Assembly (NCBI GenBank): GCA_030268105.1
Contig: BSDZ01000008.1
Coordinates: 1,116,001 to 1,180,000 of the forward strand
Origin: Volvox africanus
Lineage: Eukaryota > Chlorophyta > Chlorophyceae > Chlamydomonadales > Volvocaceae
DNA length: 64,000 nt
Direction: 5' to 3'
Positions 49,032 through 60,781 of the stretch are shown here, one piece after another (the stretch's first letter is position 1; each line of letters begins with the position of its first letter). A program made the translations under genes and the position numbers. A model generated the notes under the pieces. That model did not search any database, was not told the origin of the DNA, and worked only from the letters and a program-made list of their open reading frames with translations.

Positions 49032-50580
49032 CGCAGGGCCTACTGTGTAGCCCACAGGCGATATATGCAGTGCGGATCTGTCATTGTAATGCCAATTATG
49101 CGTCATTGTTTTAATCGTGCACTGGCGTATTACTCTTGCCCGTCACCACCGGCCATCAGCAGAGCCGCAGGGTGGAGGAATGTGGTGGTGCACCTTCACA
49201 AATTAGCAAGCCCAGATGGTGTAACTTAAGATAATTTTCATAGCACAGGTCTTTGAAATGCGCTTGTGGGGGGCAATAAGTCCGCTCGCTCAAGCGCATC
49301 GGGCGAATCCAACCGCGGCGCAGCCGCAACACTAATCTGCCCGAACTAACATTTCACTATATTATATATAAACATGTTAAATTTAGATGCAAGTTGAATT
49401 TTTGGAAACCTCAAGATTTTTCTGTTGGGTTACCTCGTCACATCGGGACATCCTATCCGTCCCTCCAGGACCCCACGCACGATGGCAACCCAAGTCCCGG
49501 AAGATCTTGGCGTTTGCAAATTGGCAGCTTCCTGAAACTTCTGCTCACGGCCCTTATAGGAACGTAACCGGAGCTAAACCGGAAGGAGCGAGGGCTGGGC
49601 GATGCCGCGGCGAAGCAAGGTGCGTGAGCCACACGCTTCTGACGTGGACCCTGGGCTTGGGCATCAACGGGCCAAAACTTGCAGAAGCACCCGCCAGCAC
49701 CCGCCAGCGAATAACGTGTACTGCTTAACGGGTCCTATGGATCCGGCGCGAATACGGCTGGTAGGGACCTACCCAGCAGCTACGACCAGGTACCCAGCTT
49801 CCCAAGATCGTCGTTATCGTCGAACCTCTCCCTATTCCTCATCTTCATGTCAGGTAGTCAGAGAAGTACCTTACAGGGAACTCAGCAATCATCGACCACC
49901 GGCTGCCAGTTTTAGTCTAGGTTCTTAGGGACTTAGTCTCTTAGGAAGTAGATACAAGCTGGCCGCCCTGCCCGGTTGCTGGTTGGCATAAGTTTATGCA
50001 TCCTGTAACATCTGGACGACTGTCCCGTTCATCCGGTGATGATGCCGGTGGTGGGCTTCTATATGCCAACTGCTGCTGCTGTTGTGTGCGGGCATCTTCC
50101 GATTGATTGAACCTTCTGCGCCAGGGGCACGAGGATGTAACGGTGAAGAAGGTGAAGACGATGATCACGATGATGATCACGATGACGACCGACGATGACC
50201 TTGTCGGCAGAGCATCGATTTTGGTAGTGAATGGCGGCGGCCGCGAATGGCGTACAGGGATAGGATTGCGTACATAGTGGTGCACTTATTGGTACATACA
50301 TACATACATAGCGCTACAACACAATTCGTTACCTGCATAACGCGTGACTGTCACGCGTGGTAATGAACAGTGAACAGCTAGAGATCACGCACTGTGTCAT
50401 GACAAAACATATATACATGCTAAGCCATGTGTTCCCCCTGGCGCTGTGGGTTGGCTTGCCGGTCAGGGCCACCGGTGCTTGTATGTCCTTTCAGGGCAAG
50501 TCGCCCACAGCAACGTAACACCTAAGTATCTACATACACATACACACATACGCGATGCTGGAATGTTTGAGTCAACAAAC

Positions 50581-50612
50581 AGTCCATCCCGTTATGCTTG
50601 ACGGGATGGACT
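50581..50612. repeat. Perfect 12-bp-stem hairpin
   Basis: AGTCCATCCCGT (50581-50592), 8-nt loop, exact reverse complement at 50601-50612. No T-run follows on either strand. Confidence 0.85.
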
Positions 50613-51271
50613 TCAGATCACGAACACTTGTTACACAGATGACCGCCATCAAGCTCCTCTTTCTCACCATTCCACATCCGCTGGCAGGCTAAGGGGGAGG
50701 GCCGGGGCACAAGGCTTCCGCATGCGCTACCCTCCGCCTCCTTCCCCCTGGTCCTGTCTGGCTGTCTGACACTTTTTGCATATTCAGTTTTCATACGTAA
50801 TTCCTAAGAGGATTATACTGAGAACATCGAGAAGAAGGCGGTGGAGAGCTCTTCATCCCGAGGTGGACTTTCGATTCATTTCGAACGCAAGTTCGTAGGA
50901 GCGGTACGAGCGGTAAGAGCAAAAGCAAATATTGAATAGCTTGACCCCAATCTGGTGGTTCGTTCAGGGGTTAGTGTTCTTCCATGGAAACGTCGTCCGG
51001 TGGTGAGAAACGGGCATCAATCCCCCTAGCGCAACACTCCGTGACAGAGGCACCTTAATATAATCTGCATGGCCTATAAAAACAAACATATATACATAGG
51101 CTTTAGGGTTTTAGGGTTTCATTCATATACATACATATATGTATAGGGTTGTAGGGTTTTACAAACCCTACACTCTCTATATATCGGCAGACAAGGTCAG
51201 ATCCTTTAGACGAGATGAGAGACCCATTTTCTTTTTAACAAACAAAGGAGAGATTAGAAATCAGAGGCTTC

Positions 51272-51591
<320 letters not shown>

Positions 51592-52059
51592 AAAGCTTCA
51601 GGAGCCTTACAAGCCATTCTGGACGCCGTCATTCCGCCTCATCCTAAGATGACACTGTCACTACACACACACGGGTTACAGGTGTACTCAACTAACGAAA
51701 AAAGGAATAACCCAAAAAAGCCGACAACCATAACTCTCGCACAGCCCAGCCCGGCCCGGCTGTCTGCCAGCCGCACATCTTGTGTATAACCCTTGTGTTT
51801 ACTAAGCATGCATTGTCATATTTGTCCATATACGTCATTGAATGGCAGCTAGGATACGTTCTTCCCCCTCCCTCTCCCTCTTACCTGTCACAGCAGTTAT
51901 AATACACATCCCGGACCTGGACACACGGACCCCTCCCCCAACTCGCCGCCTCCTTCCCGGCCCCCAGCCTCCAACCCCAGCACAAGCACACCCATACACA
52001 TACACACACACACATACACACACAACCTGCGGGTCACATTTTAAGTCTTACAAGGCGAC

Positions 52060-55000
52060 TTAGATTGCTGCTGGACCCGGACCAATCCCCGTCTGGCCAT
52101 CTCCCGCATTGCCACTGGTCCTGTCCGTCCGAGCGCCACCACCATTCACCCCGCCACTTCCCGTCTGGCTCCTCCCCGCCCCCTCCGTCGCGGTCTTCGC
52201 TCCTGCTGCGGCCGGCGCCGCCGCAATGCCCAGGCCCTCCTCCCGCCTTCGTTCTTGCCGGGCGGCATCCAGTGCCACTCGTTGCTCGGCCAACACCAGC
52301 GCCGGGTCGAATCCCAGCAGCTCCGCCGCCCCCTCCGCCCCCTCCTCACACAGCTGCGCCAACAAATGGAAAAGCATCTGCCGCTCCGGAACTGAACTGC
52401 GATCACGCAGGGAGGAGGCCACCGCCTCAACCTGCAGGAGATGTAGCGAGGATGCAATCAATACAGATCAGAACAAAACCCTAAAAAACCTAATGAACCC
52501 CTAAAACCCTCGCAAACAGAGGACGTATTGGGGTCTTGCTCGTACTCCCGCTGTCCTCGTATGCCCTATGGGGGCAACGCACGCAGCAGCGCCAGCGACG
52601 CCTCCCGACATTGGCTGGAGCGCGGGGATGAGGACCAAGCCAAGTCCGCTCTTCAACGACCTTTTTGGAACCGGCCCTTCTATCCGCGGCTGAGCTGGAC
52701 CCGCCATCTTCCCCCCTACGGTTGGTCCTCATTCCTCCAGTATCAGCACCAGAGTTATATTCGACATTCCCCTGCCCCCCACCTGCACCGCTCCAGGTTG
52801 TAGCACCGGCAGTAGCTCCAACAGACTGGCCATCCGGGCAAGGGAGTACACCGCCTCGGATGTGTTGCCGGATCTGAGGCAAGACACCGCCTGAAAGGAA
52901 GGGGCAGGTGGTAGGTGGTAGGTGATAGGGGGCAGGTGGTAGGGGGCAGGTGGTAGGTGGTAGGGGGCAGGGGTAAGGGGTATCGGGAGACGGCACACGA
53001 AGAGGCAGGGAGGGGCAGCGACCAATTGGAGGTTGGCGATGTGACAGATCCACAACCGATTCACAACAGATCCACAACGGATGATGCTGAGGACGTGATG
53101 GACAGAACGCAGCGTTAGGGGATTTCCAATTCGGCGAGTTACAGAAACACCTGGCCTCTTACCTCTCCCTCCCGTGTGGCTTGCCACCAGCCTGTCTTCC
53201 ATACATAAGCTATGTCTATACACACATGTACATATATACACATACATATATGTGGAAGCATATCGTCTAAAAAATGATTTCCTACTTCATCAGGCCCCCA
53301 CTCCCCTCCTTACTCGGTACACATACACATACACACACGCACACAAACCCACGTCGAGTAGCCGCGCACGTACGGCCGATGCCGCCACCCCTGCCACAAT
53401 CCCAACCGCCCGCTGCTCCTCCATGTTCAAGTCCTTCGCCACTCCCGCCACCCAGCGAGGCGGGGAGACCCCGTCAAGGGTGTCGCTGTTCCGCGACTGC
53501 GCCGCCTCCACCGCGGCCTCCACCGCCGTACGGTAGATCGCATCGCGACCGCCCACCGTCTTCGGCTTCACACTCACATGACCATCCTGCGCGCGCGAAC
53601 TAGTGGCTTAGATGATCTCGATCCATGATCCGCGTGCTCAATTGCCAGTCAGTCGATTGATTATTTTATTACTTAATATTATAAATAATAACAATAAATA
53701 TATAAATAATAACTTAAAATTATTTATTAATTTTATTAATTTAATCCATTGACCATTTTGTCATTTGTCAAGGACTGGTGCACCGGTCGTAAGTTCGTTA
53801 ACATTCACAGTTGCTTCGGTGAACAGGTTCGTTGGATAGTTAGAAAACCCCTCCTTAATATTTTAACTCCACCTCTGCTTTATCGCACTAGGGCAAGGCT
53901 GCAACTGACCTGACAGGCTCTTCGGAGTGCTCGGATGTCGTCCAGCTCGTAATCACGCCCCGCTACCTTTGCGCTTTCCAACCGATTCAGCAGCCTGGCG
54001 GCCTCTTCCGCTCTGGCGGCTTTCTTGGAGGCAGAGGCGTACAACACCGGAGGGGGGTCCCACCAGGACGGAAGCGAGAACGTGGCCGAGGAGGAAGAGG
54101 AGGAGGTGGTGGTGGTTTTGGAGCCGGGGGCGGTACGGGCGGCTGCAGCGAAGGAAGCCAGGCGGTCAAATTCCTCGTCCTTGACATGCGATGTACGAAC
54201 ATAAAAGGGCGGATACCGGTGACCATATTAAGACAAATAACATTCAGATCATAAACATTTCTTTTTGTCATTTTTCGGACAATATCAGATAATTAGTGGA
54301 AAAAGTGTTACTTCGCAGTCACTTTATTTTTTTCGGAAGCTTAGGAAGGAAAGAAAGTTAATTACAGGAATATAATTATCTAAATTGTAAGGAAGAAGGG
54401 GATCGGGTGAGCAGCCTTATGGCGCTGGGGTAGGAGGAGACGGGAACCATCCCCCCCCTTCCGGGGACGAACTCCCAGCGCGATACACTTTGTGGACTCC
54501 CCAATCCACAAAATGATTGTATCACCGCACGACAAGTCAAATTACCGTACCTTCAGCGAGCGTCCTGCCTTCTCCGACAAGCTGGTGGCGGACGTTGGGC
54601 CCGCGAAGGAGGAGTTGTCCGGAACCCAAACCTGCCGTACAAGATACGACACAAGTGACGGGTCATTACCGGTCAATGAATTTTTCATGATTCGCGCGGT
54701 TGTCAGTTGTACGAAGGGGCAGCGCTACGCCAAACCTATGGAAAGGCGTCCTGAGCTGTCCCGGGGGCGCCAAGTCCCCAGACGCGGACAAGACCGACCA
54801 ACATCCAGATAGTGCAGGAGAAGTACCTGGTCACACCCACAAGCCCCCCGCCGGCCGCCGCCATACCTTACGCCCGCCGAGGGATCTGTCGTACACCCAC
54901 TTGCCGCCCGCCGTGCGGCGCCCAGGTCCCGCCGTCAGCCACGTCAGAAAACGGCTACGGTATGCCGCCACCAGCGCCGCGAGGATACCGGACCAAACCA

Positions 55001-56599
55001 CCAGCGGCGCGAAGTCCGTTCCTCGAAACATAAGTTTAAATGGCAGCCCGCCGGCACGGGCGGCGTCGTACTCACGAATCATAATCTGCGTACGACAGAC
55101 GTACGGCTTCCGATAATTAAAATTTCACGGCATCGGTGTTACGGAAAAAGTATGGTATAAGTCACGATCACATACACACATACACATGTGGCTGGCCATC
55201 CAAACCCTGGATCCCCCACGTCCGCCTCCTCCACGTGTGTGTATTGGGGGGGTTGGGGAAAGAGAAACGAAACGAATCCTGGTGCTGGTACAAGGGGAGG
55301 GGGACTAACCGTGTGAAGGGGGGAAAGAGGAGATCTGAGGCGCTGCCACTCCCTTACTCTCCCTTGCCTTGCAGGCTTGCTCTGTTACGCTTAGTTTGTG
55401 AACTACCTTTAAAAGCCGCGGCCCCACGCGGCCCAACACGGTTTCTTTCTTTCCCATCACCCCCTCACACCGCGCCCCACCACACCTCCTGCGCCCGCCG
55501 CTTTAAAGCAGCCTCCTCCTCTCGAATTCGCCGATGGTCAGCCTGTGTTGGTTAAAGAAGTTAATCGTTAAAACTTCGTCAATTAGGATTGTTTAAATCG
55601 GTGAACTTGCGGTATGCACGTTAGTATGCCCCGCGACAGCATGCAAGGGAAGGTAGGGATGGACACGCACCGCACCCCTGGCCGTGCCAAGTGTACAGCA
55701 ACGCAGGTATGCTGTGTAAGTTCAAAACAGAATTCGCTGATAATCCTTCATAATTTGGATCTGCATTGCATTAGATGGTTAGGTGGGGCATCCATCGCTT
55801 GGCAGTTAGGGGCGTAGCGCGGGACATATCGCCTCCCGAATTCGAGGGTTAAAGTGAGGGCCTTGTCGGCCTTTCCGTGTGTCACCTTCACCCTGAAATG
55901 AAGCGGGTACCTACTTCCCGCAGTTCTGCCAGACGCAGCCTCTCAAGGCGGACATCTTCCTGGCGCTTCTCACGAGCGCTTTCTCGCTCCTGCGTGGCGC
56001 CATGGCGTGATAGGCATATGGCATCGCGTTCAACTGTTTGACGTGAAGGACTTGTGCACATATCAGAGTCGGATTTCGAATTGATGATGGAGCTAAAGTC
56101 CTTTGGTACGCAAAATTCAAGTTCGGGCCGATATTTGGAACTTTGGTGAACGAAATGCTTGAGTAATCGGGATGCGTTAGGACGCTGCACGGCTAGGCAG
56201 CGCGATGGACGCATCAGCTAAGCTGTCTCCCATCCTCACCTCTACAAGATCCTCTGCCCAAGAGTCTGTGAATCGCTCTCCCATGCGGCGAAGGTGTCTG
56301 CGAGGCTTCCATGGTCGGTCTTCCGCTCGTGCAGCGTTACAACTGAAAGCTATGTGATAAGCAACTGCTGTGACTGCCAAGAGTTTTGAGGCCTTGCCCA
56401 AATGGGAAATCTGAGTCTGCGACAAACTCGCGTGGAGCCGAAGCTCGACACTATTGGCGGCACGACCACTTGCGCTTGGTAGGTCGTAGATATGATCAGG
56501 ATTATGAGATGCGCGCACTACCCAGGAGTTCTTTCGTCGTCTAACAGTTGAGTGGCAGCACTTCGATCGCTGCGTAAGCAGCTGGATTGTTGCAGGCAT
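52060..56599 (-). CDS. Predicted plastid-targeted membrane protein, function unknown
   Basis: Nine exons, all phase 0 (56599-56240, 56184-55915, 55542-55486, 55085-54867, 54631-54551, 54179-53910, 53586-53353, 52890-52789, 52431-52060), encode 654 residues. The N-terminus (MPATIQLLTQRSKCC, then arginine-rich, then VVRAS) looks like a chloroplast transit peptide. A hydrophobic stretch ending NAARAED (~75-95) could be a second targeting signal or a helix. Residues ~185-229 are a charged coiled coil, a membrane segment follows at ~254-271, then KWVYDRSLGGRKVWVPD (288-304), which looks strongly conserved in style. Residues 330-560 are helical with repeated-domain character (AARLLNRLESAKV, EAVYSLARMASLLELL). 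The C-terminal ~60 residues are low-complexity. I do not recognise the family with confidence. The first intron would be only 55 nt, unusually short. Confidence 0.7.
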
Positions 56600-57714
56600 A
56601 CCTTACAAACCTCAAACCTCAAATAACGTGATTATGTCAACAGACTCCATACACTACATTGACAGCATACATGCTGTCAAGTGTCAACCAAATCATCGCT
56701 TGACAGCTTGACTGCAAGCGTACGGCACGGTTAACCTTGTTGTACGTTATTCAGTACCGTGCCAGGCCCATGCCCCTTTCACCATTGGCCTCTTTATGTT
56801 ACATCTCCATTTCCACCGTCTTATATCGTCTGGCCATAAGCAGACCAGCAAATTTATATTCCCATGCTTTCATATGTGCGTGACAAGAAATTGATGCTTC
56901 GGACGGCGGCGCGGAAGCCCCAACTCGGCCATGTACTCACCGTTCCTGCATCATGCCCATAGTGCAAAATTACGCCCGGCATATAATTTGTTCAGTTTTA
57001 TATAAAGACACCAACTGTTGCACCGAAATTATCTTTAGGATGTCCGAGCCCAGCGGTTCACTGCATCGACAATTGTTCTCTTGCATTCCCCTGTTTTAGC
57101 TCTTGCGGGTTCGCGTATGAAGACGCAGAAGAACAGCGAGGGAAACTGCCGTAGTCGATTTGCAAGGCTGTTGGCAATCTCGCCAGTGTCTATCGCTAGC
57201 TGTTAGAATCAAGAACTTCATAACTTGTAGAATGGCAGCGATTAGCTCCAGATCCCAACCATGTGTGGTTCTTAGATGTTCCAAGAACGCCGGGATGCTA
57301 CCGCTTGCTACCCTCTGCTGTGCTGTGCTGTAGCGTGGTAGGTTGTGCTATGCTGTGCTGTGAGGGAACAGGATGTGACAAAGCCTCTTAGGAGCTCAAA
57401 GATTTTTGTAACGCCAAATTACTTCATTGCCTATCACATTGCCTGCTCTCCTGTCACGAATAATCATATGCATCTGCTGCACGAGATCTGTTCTATGTGC
57501 CAGCCCAGGCACATCCTATGCTATACGTGCTATGCGTGCACCCGCTCCAACAGCGCCGCCCTAACAGCCCGGTCCGCCGCAACCTTGTAACCGCAACGTA
57601 CTGGGAATACCGCCAATAATACCGCCACCGCCGCTCCGTAACCCATCGCATCCTAACCGTCTCAACCGTACCTCAACGACATCAGGTTGTGGTGGCTGCA
57701 ATAACCCCGTCACG
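56600..57714. other. Interval between BCD1 and plastid-protein genes
   Basis: Tandem minus-strand neighbours leave 1.1 kb for the BCD1 3' UTR and the downstream promoter. It contains a perfect inverted repeat (56659-56680, TTGACAGCAT and its complement, 2-nt gap) with further TTGACAG copies nearby at ~56700. No coding exon was recognised. Confidence 0.5.
56603..56607 (-). terminator. TGTAA polyadenylation motif candidate for BCD1
   Basis: TGTAA in transcript sense, about 1.1 kb past the BCD1 stop and only four bases before the next gene's ATG. If used, the two transcription units would touch. Confidence 0.25.
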
Positions 57715-60700
57715 TCACGCCTCCAATTCATCGTCCAAGGCAATCTCATTGTAATCTTTAACGACAGATCCCGCCACCGTACCGCCGCCACCGCCAACTG
57801 CTGCTATGGACCTCGCATCCCCTCCCTCCGCGGCCGTCGCTGCCGCTGCCGCTGCCGCTGGTGCGTGCCCTGCACCTTGTCCTCCTCCCCCGCTATCTCC
57901 TCTTTCAGAGTTACCGCTTCGTACCGCTTCAGCTCCCTCTTCCGCCGGTGCCGCTCGCGCTCCAACACCGGCTAGGTCCGCGCCATGGCCTGGGTCCCCC
58001 ATTGCATGGCCCTCGTTCTCGTCCTCGTCAGCCAACTCAATTTCATTTTCATCGCGACTAGCTTCCCCTTCTTTCCTGCCCAACCCCCCCGCCGCCGCCG
58101 CCGCCACTGACACAGTTCGAAAAGGTGTGGATCCAGCTTTTGCCAATCCAGGTACAGGCCCCATTCTAATTTCAGATCCAGTACCGGATCCAGGCGGTTG
58201 CGTGCAGACTGAGCCCGTGCCGCCGGCAGCCTCCACCGCCACCCGCTGCCGCTTGAAAGGCGGTCCTTCGGCGGTATCGCCGCTGCCGCTGCCGCTGCCG
58301 CTGCTGCTGGGCCAACCCAATCCACCCCCACCACCACCGAGATACAGACTCTTCGCTGGTGACGAGCCCTTTGGTCCTGTCCCCGCGAACTTGGATGCGA
58401 CCACCGCAACTGCCCCCGCTGCCGCTGATGTGGACGCTGCTACTACTGCTGTAGCATGATCCGAGAGCGGGTGCGGTCGTTGCGGCTGTAGCTGCACACT
58501 AGGTACCGATGGAACCTCCCGACGAGATCCAGCTGCCGCCGGGACCGGCGAGCCGCACGGCGCCCCAGCGCCATCAGCGGAGCTAGCATTCGACCCTTTG
58601 ACCGCCCACTGACCCGCGGGTCGCACTCCAATTATGACCTCTCCCGCCAAGGCGGGAGAATGCACATCGGCCGCGGCGGCGGCGGCGGTGCCGCTACCGT
58701 CAACGTCACCGTCCTGTGCTGCATCTTGGACTGCCTCCGCCGGCGGCGGCTTAAGCTGACGCGGCGGCGGTGCTATCATAGCTGGCGGCGGGTACAAGCC
58801 GACCTCGTGCGGCAGCGCGACGATGAATACCGGATACTCGATGAGAGTTTTGGACTCCAGCTGACTGGCCAGGGGTCTGGTGATATCGATTGGGAAGAAA
58901 GCCGCCTGGTTGGCCTATGAGGTGCCGCCCGGGCCAGGAGTACAATTATTGAACCAAACGGTGAGGGGAACGGGGAACGGGGACAGGAGAAAGGGGGACA
59001 GGGGAAAGGGGGACAGGGGGGAAAGAGGGACAGAGGAAATGGAAACGTGGGAGAGGGGACTTCACCGAATGGAGCTAAAAGTGTATGGCCCGCTGCGAGG
59101 TACTAGAAAGGAGGTAGTGGTGGGCATGGGATGAGATATTGGCTTCCTGGTGGGCCTTACCGGGGTCTTCTCCTTCCGCATGAAGACACGCAGTTGGTCC
59201 AGCCCCGCCTTCGCATAACGCCTCAGTGGAATGTAGTTCGGTGCGGGGTGGCGCAGGTGGGCCGACAGCACCTGCCGCAAGGCCGGGAAATCGGAGAGAG
59301 AGGGAAGAGGGGGAGGGGGAAGACGAATGGACGGGAGCTGACGCCGCTGTTCTTGAAAAAAGCAACAAGCTATCATAAGGTCCGGTTGGGGCCAGGGGCC
59401 AGGGGCCAGGGGGTGGGAGGAATAGAAGGTCGGGGACAGTCAAATAAACAAGGCATGGTTCACGCAGGGGGATCTAAGCAGGGAGCCCGGGCGGCGTTTT
59501 GAGCTTTTGACCCACCTCGCCGAGGTTTGACTTCTCATCCACCCGCTCGTTCACACAGTGAATGTTGGCCTCTGGAAAGCGCCACTCCACGCGCCAGAAC
59601 ATTGTACGCTTACGGGAGTCGAACCGCGTCGTATTGCTCGTCCGTTTGGCCATACCTACCGCGCGTCGGAGGGTAGGTTTGAGGGTCTCAGCAGGGTCCG
59701 GATCTGGGTCGGGGTCGGGGTCCGGATCTGGGTCGGGTCGGGAAGCGCTGCAAGTGGATACGACCGACGAAACGGCCTAACCAAGCAGTAACGTGGGCCA
59801 TAGGTTGGGGCCCAGGGAAGATCAGGCGGGTAACTACTTTCCGGAAAAAAATCGTTCCCACGGAAAGCGGGAGGGAGTCAAGGGGAAGGAGGAAGAGCGG
59901 GAGGAGAGGTGCCGTAGTTAGGGCGACGTGCCGGGAAAGCGAAAGAACGGCAACGTGTGTCTGTGTATATCTGTGTGTATATGTGTATGTGTATGTCCCT
60001 CTCTGTGTCTGTGTACCTGGGTGATCTAAGAGGATGAGAGCTGGTAAGTGGTGAAGGAGATCGTGGCCGTGTGGGCCGTGTTGGCCGCCCGGCAGCTGCT
60101 TACCCGGTGGCATGAGCAGCAGCTTGACGCTCCTTTGAGAGGCCTGATACACCAGGGAGCCGAGGTGGGGAGGCAGCTGCTGTTTGGGGGCCGGGGGCCT
60201 GCAGCGACGTGCGACATCGTCGGCTCGACCAATTTCTTCCAGGAGCCGGAAATCTGATGGACATGAGGCGGGTTTGGATGTTGATGTTTTTGTAAACGCC
60301 GGAGCCACGGAATGAGCACCAACGGGGCGGGATGGGGAACTCCTACCTACCTTCCAACTATCTGGTAGTTTGTAGGTTAACGAAAACAACAACCCGTGGC
60401 AACACGCACCATGCACTAAAACTCCCCGAGGAGATACGGTCACCCACCTGACATCAGCGCCCGGTCATCGAACTCCTGCATGGATACAAATGCCGTACGA
60501 ACGCGCTGCCCGCTACAACCACTGGAGGCCTTATGCGCCCGTACGCACTCCAGGCTACAGCTGCGTCGCTGGCATCCCGGGCAGCGGTACTTGGAGGGGG
60601 CCGCGCCACAATGCTCGCAGAGGGGCGCGGAAGGGCGCTCCTCCTGTTCCTCTTCGCCTGCCGCGCCCTGAACCACTGACTCAGGTTTATGTCCGCTAAA

Positions 60701-60781
60701 GCTTGATGGGGTAGAGGTACAGGCAGCCTTTTGGCATGGCAGCACCGGCATAGGGGCTGCAGCAGCTGGCACAGGGGGCAT
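57715..60781 (-). CDS. BCD1: Box C/D snoRNP assembly protein BCD1 (ZNHIT6-like)
   Basis: Five exons (60781-60448, 60253-60104, 59655-59516, 59271-59161, 58905-57715) join in phase to 641 residues. An intact HIT zinc finger has ligands Cys55, Cys58, Cys67, Cys70, Cys75, Cys79, His83 and Cys89. It is followed by the BCD1-specific region: FVSMQEFDDRALMSG, DFRLLEEIGRADDVARR, VKLLLMPPGM, NTTRFDSRKRTMFWRVEWRF, NERVDEKSNL, and LIEYPVFIVAL. BCD1 is a nuclear factor needed for early box C/D snoRNP assembly together with NOP58, RUVBL ATPases and relatives. The C-terminal ~330 residues in the long last exon are Ala/Gly/Ser-rich with acidic patches and end DYNEIALDDELEA. The ATG at 60781 is the first that precedes the finger in frame; the acceptor of the fourth exon was set at the GCGGCAG before GTGCTG, after a long pyrimidine tract. 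Confidence 0.93.
58965..59040. repeat. Purine-rich GGGGACAGGGGAAAG repeat in BCD1 intron
   Basis: Degenerate copies of a GGGGACAGG/GAAAGG unit fill most of the intron between 59161 and 58905; in transcript sense this is a pyrimidine tract. Confidence 0.7.

Noticed and set aside
49941..50285. Small minus-strand frame with a hydrophobic VVIVIIIVIIVFTFF segment
   Set aside because: It begins with GTG, has no in-frame ATG, and the hydrophobic run comes from a GATCATCATC-like repeat.
59600..59640. GGTTCGACTCCC on the minus strand, resembling a tRNA T-loop
   Set aside because: It is coding sequence of BCD1 (TTRFDSRK) and no anticodon or D arm can be built around it.
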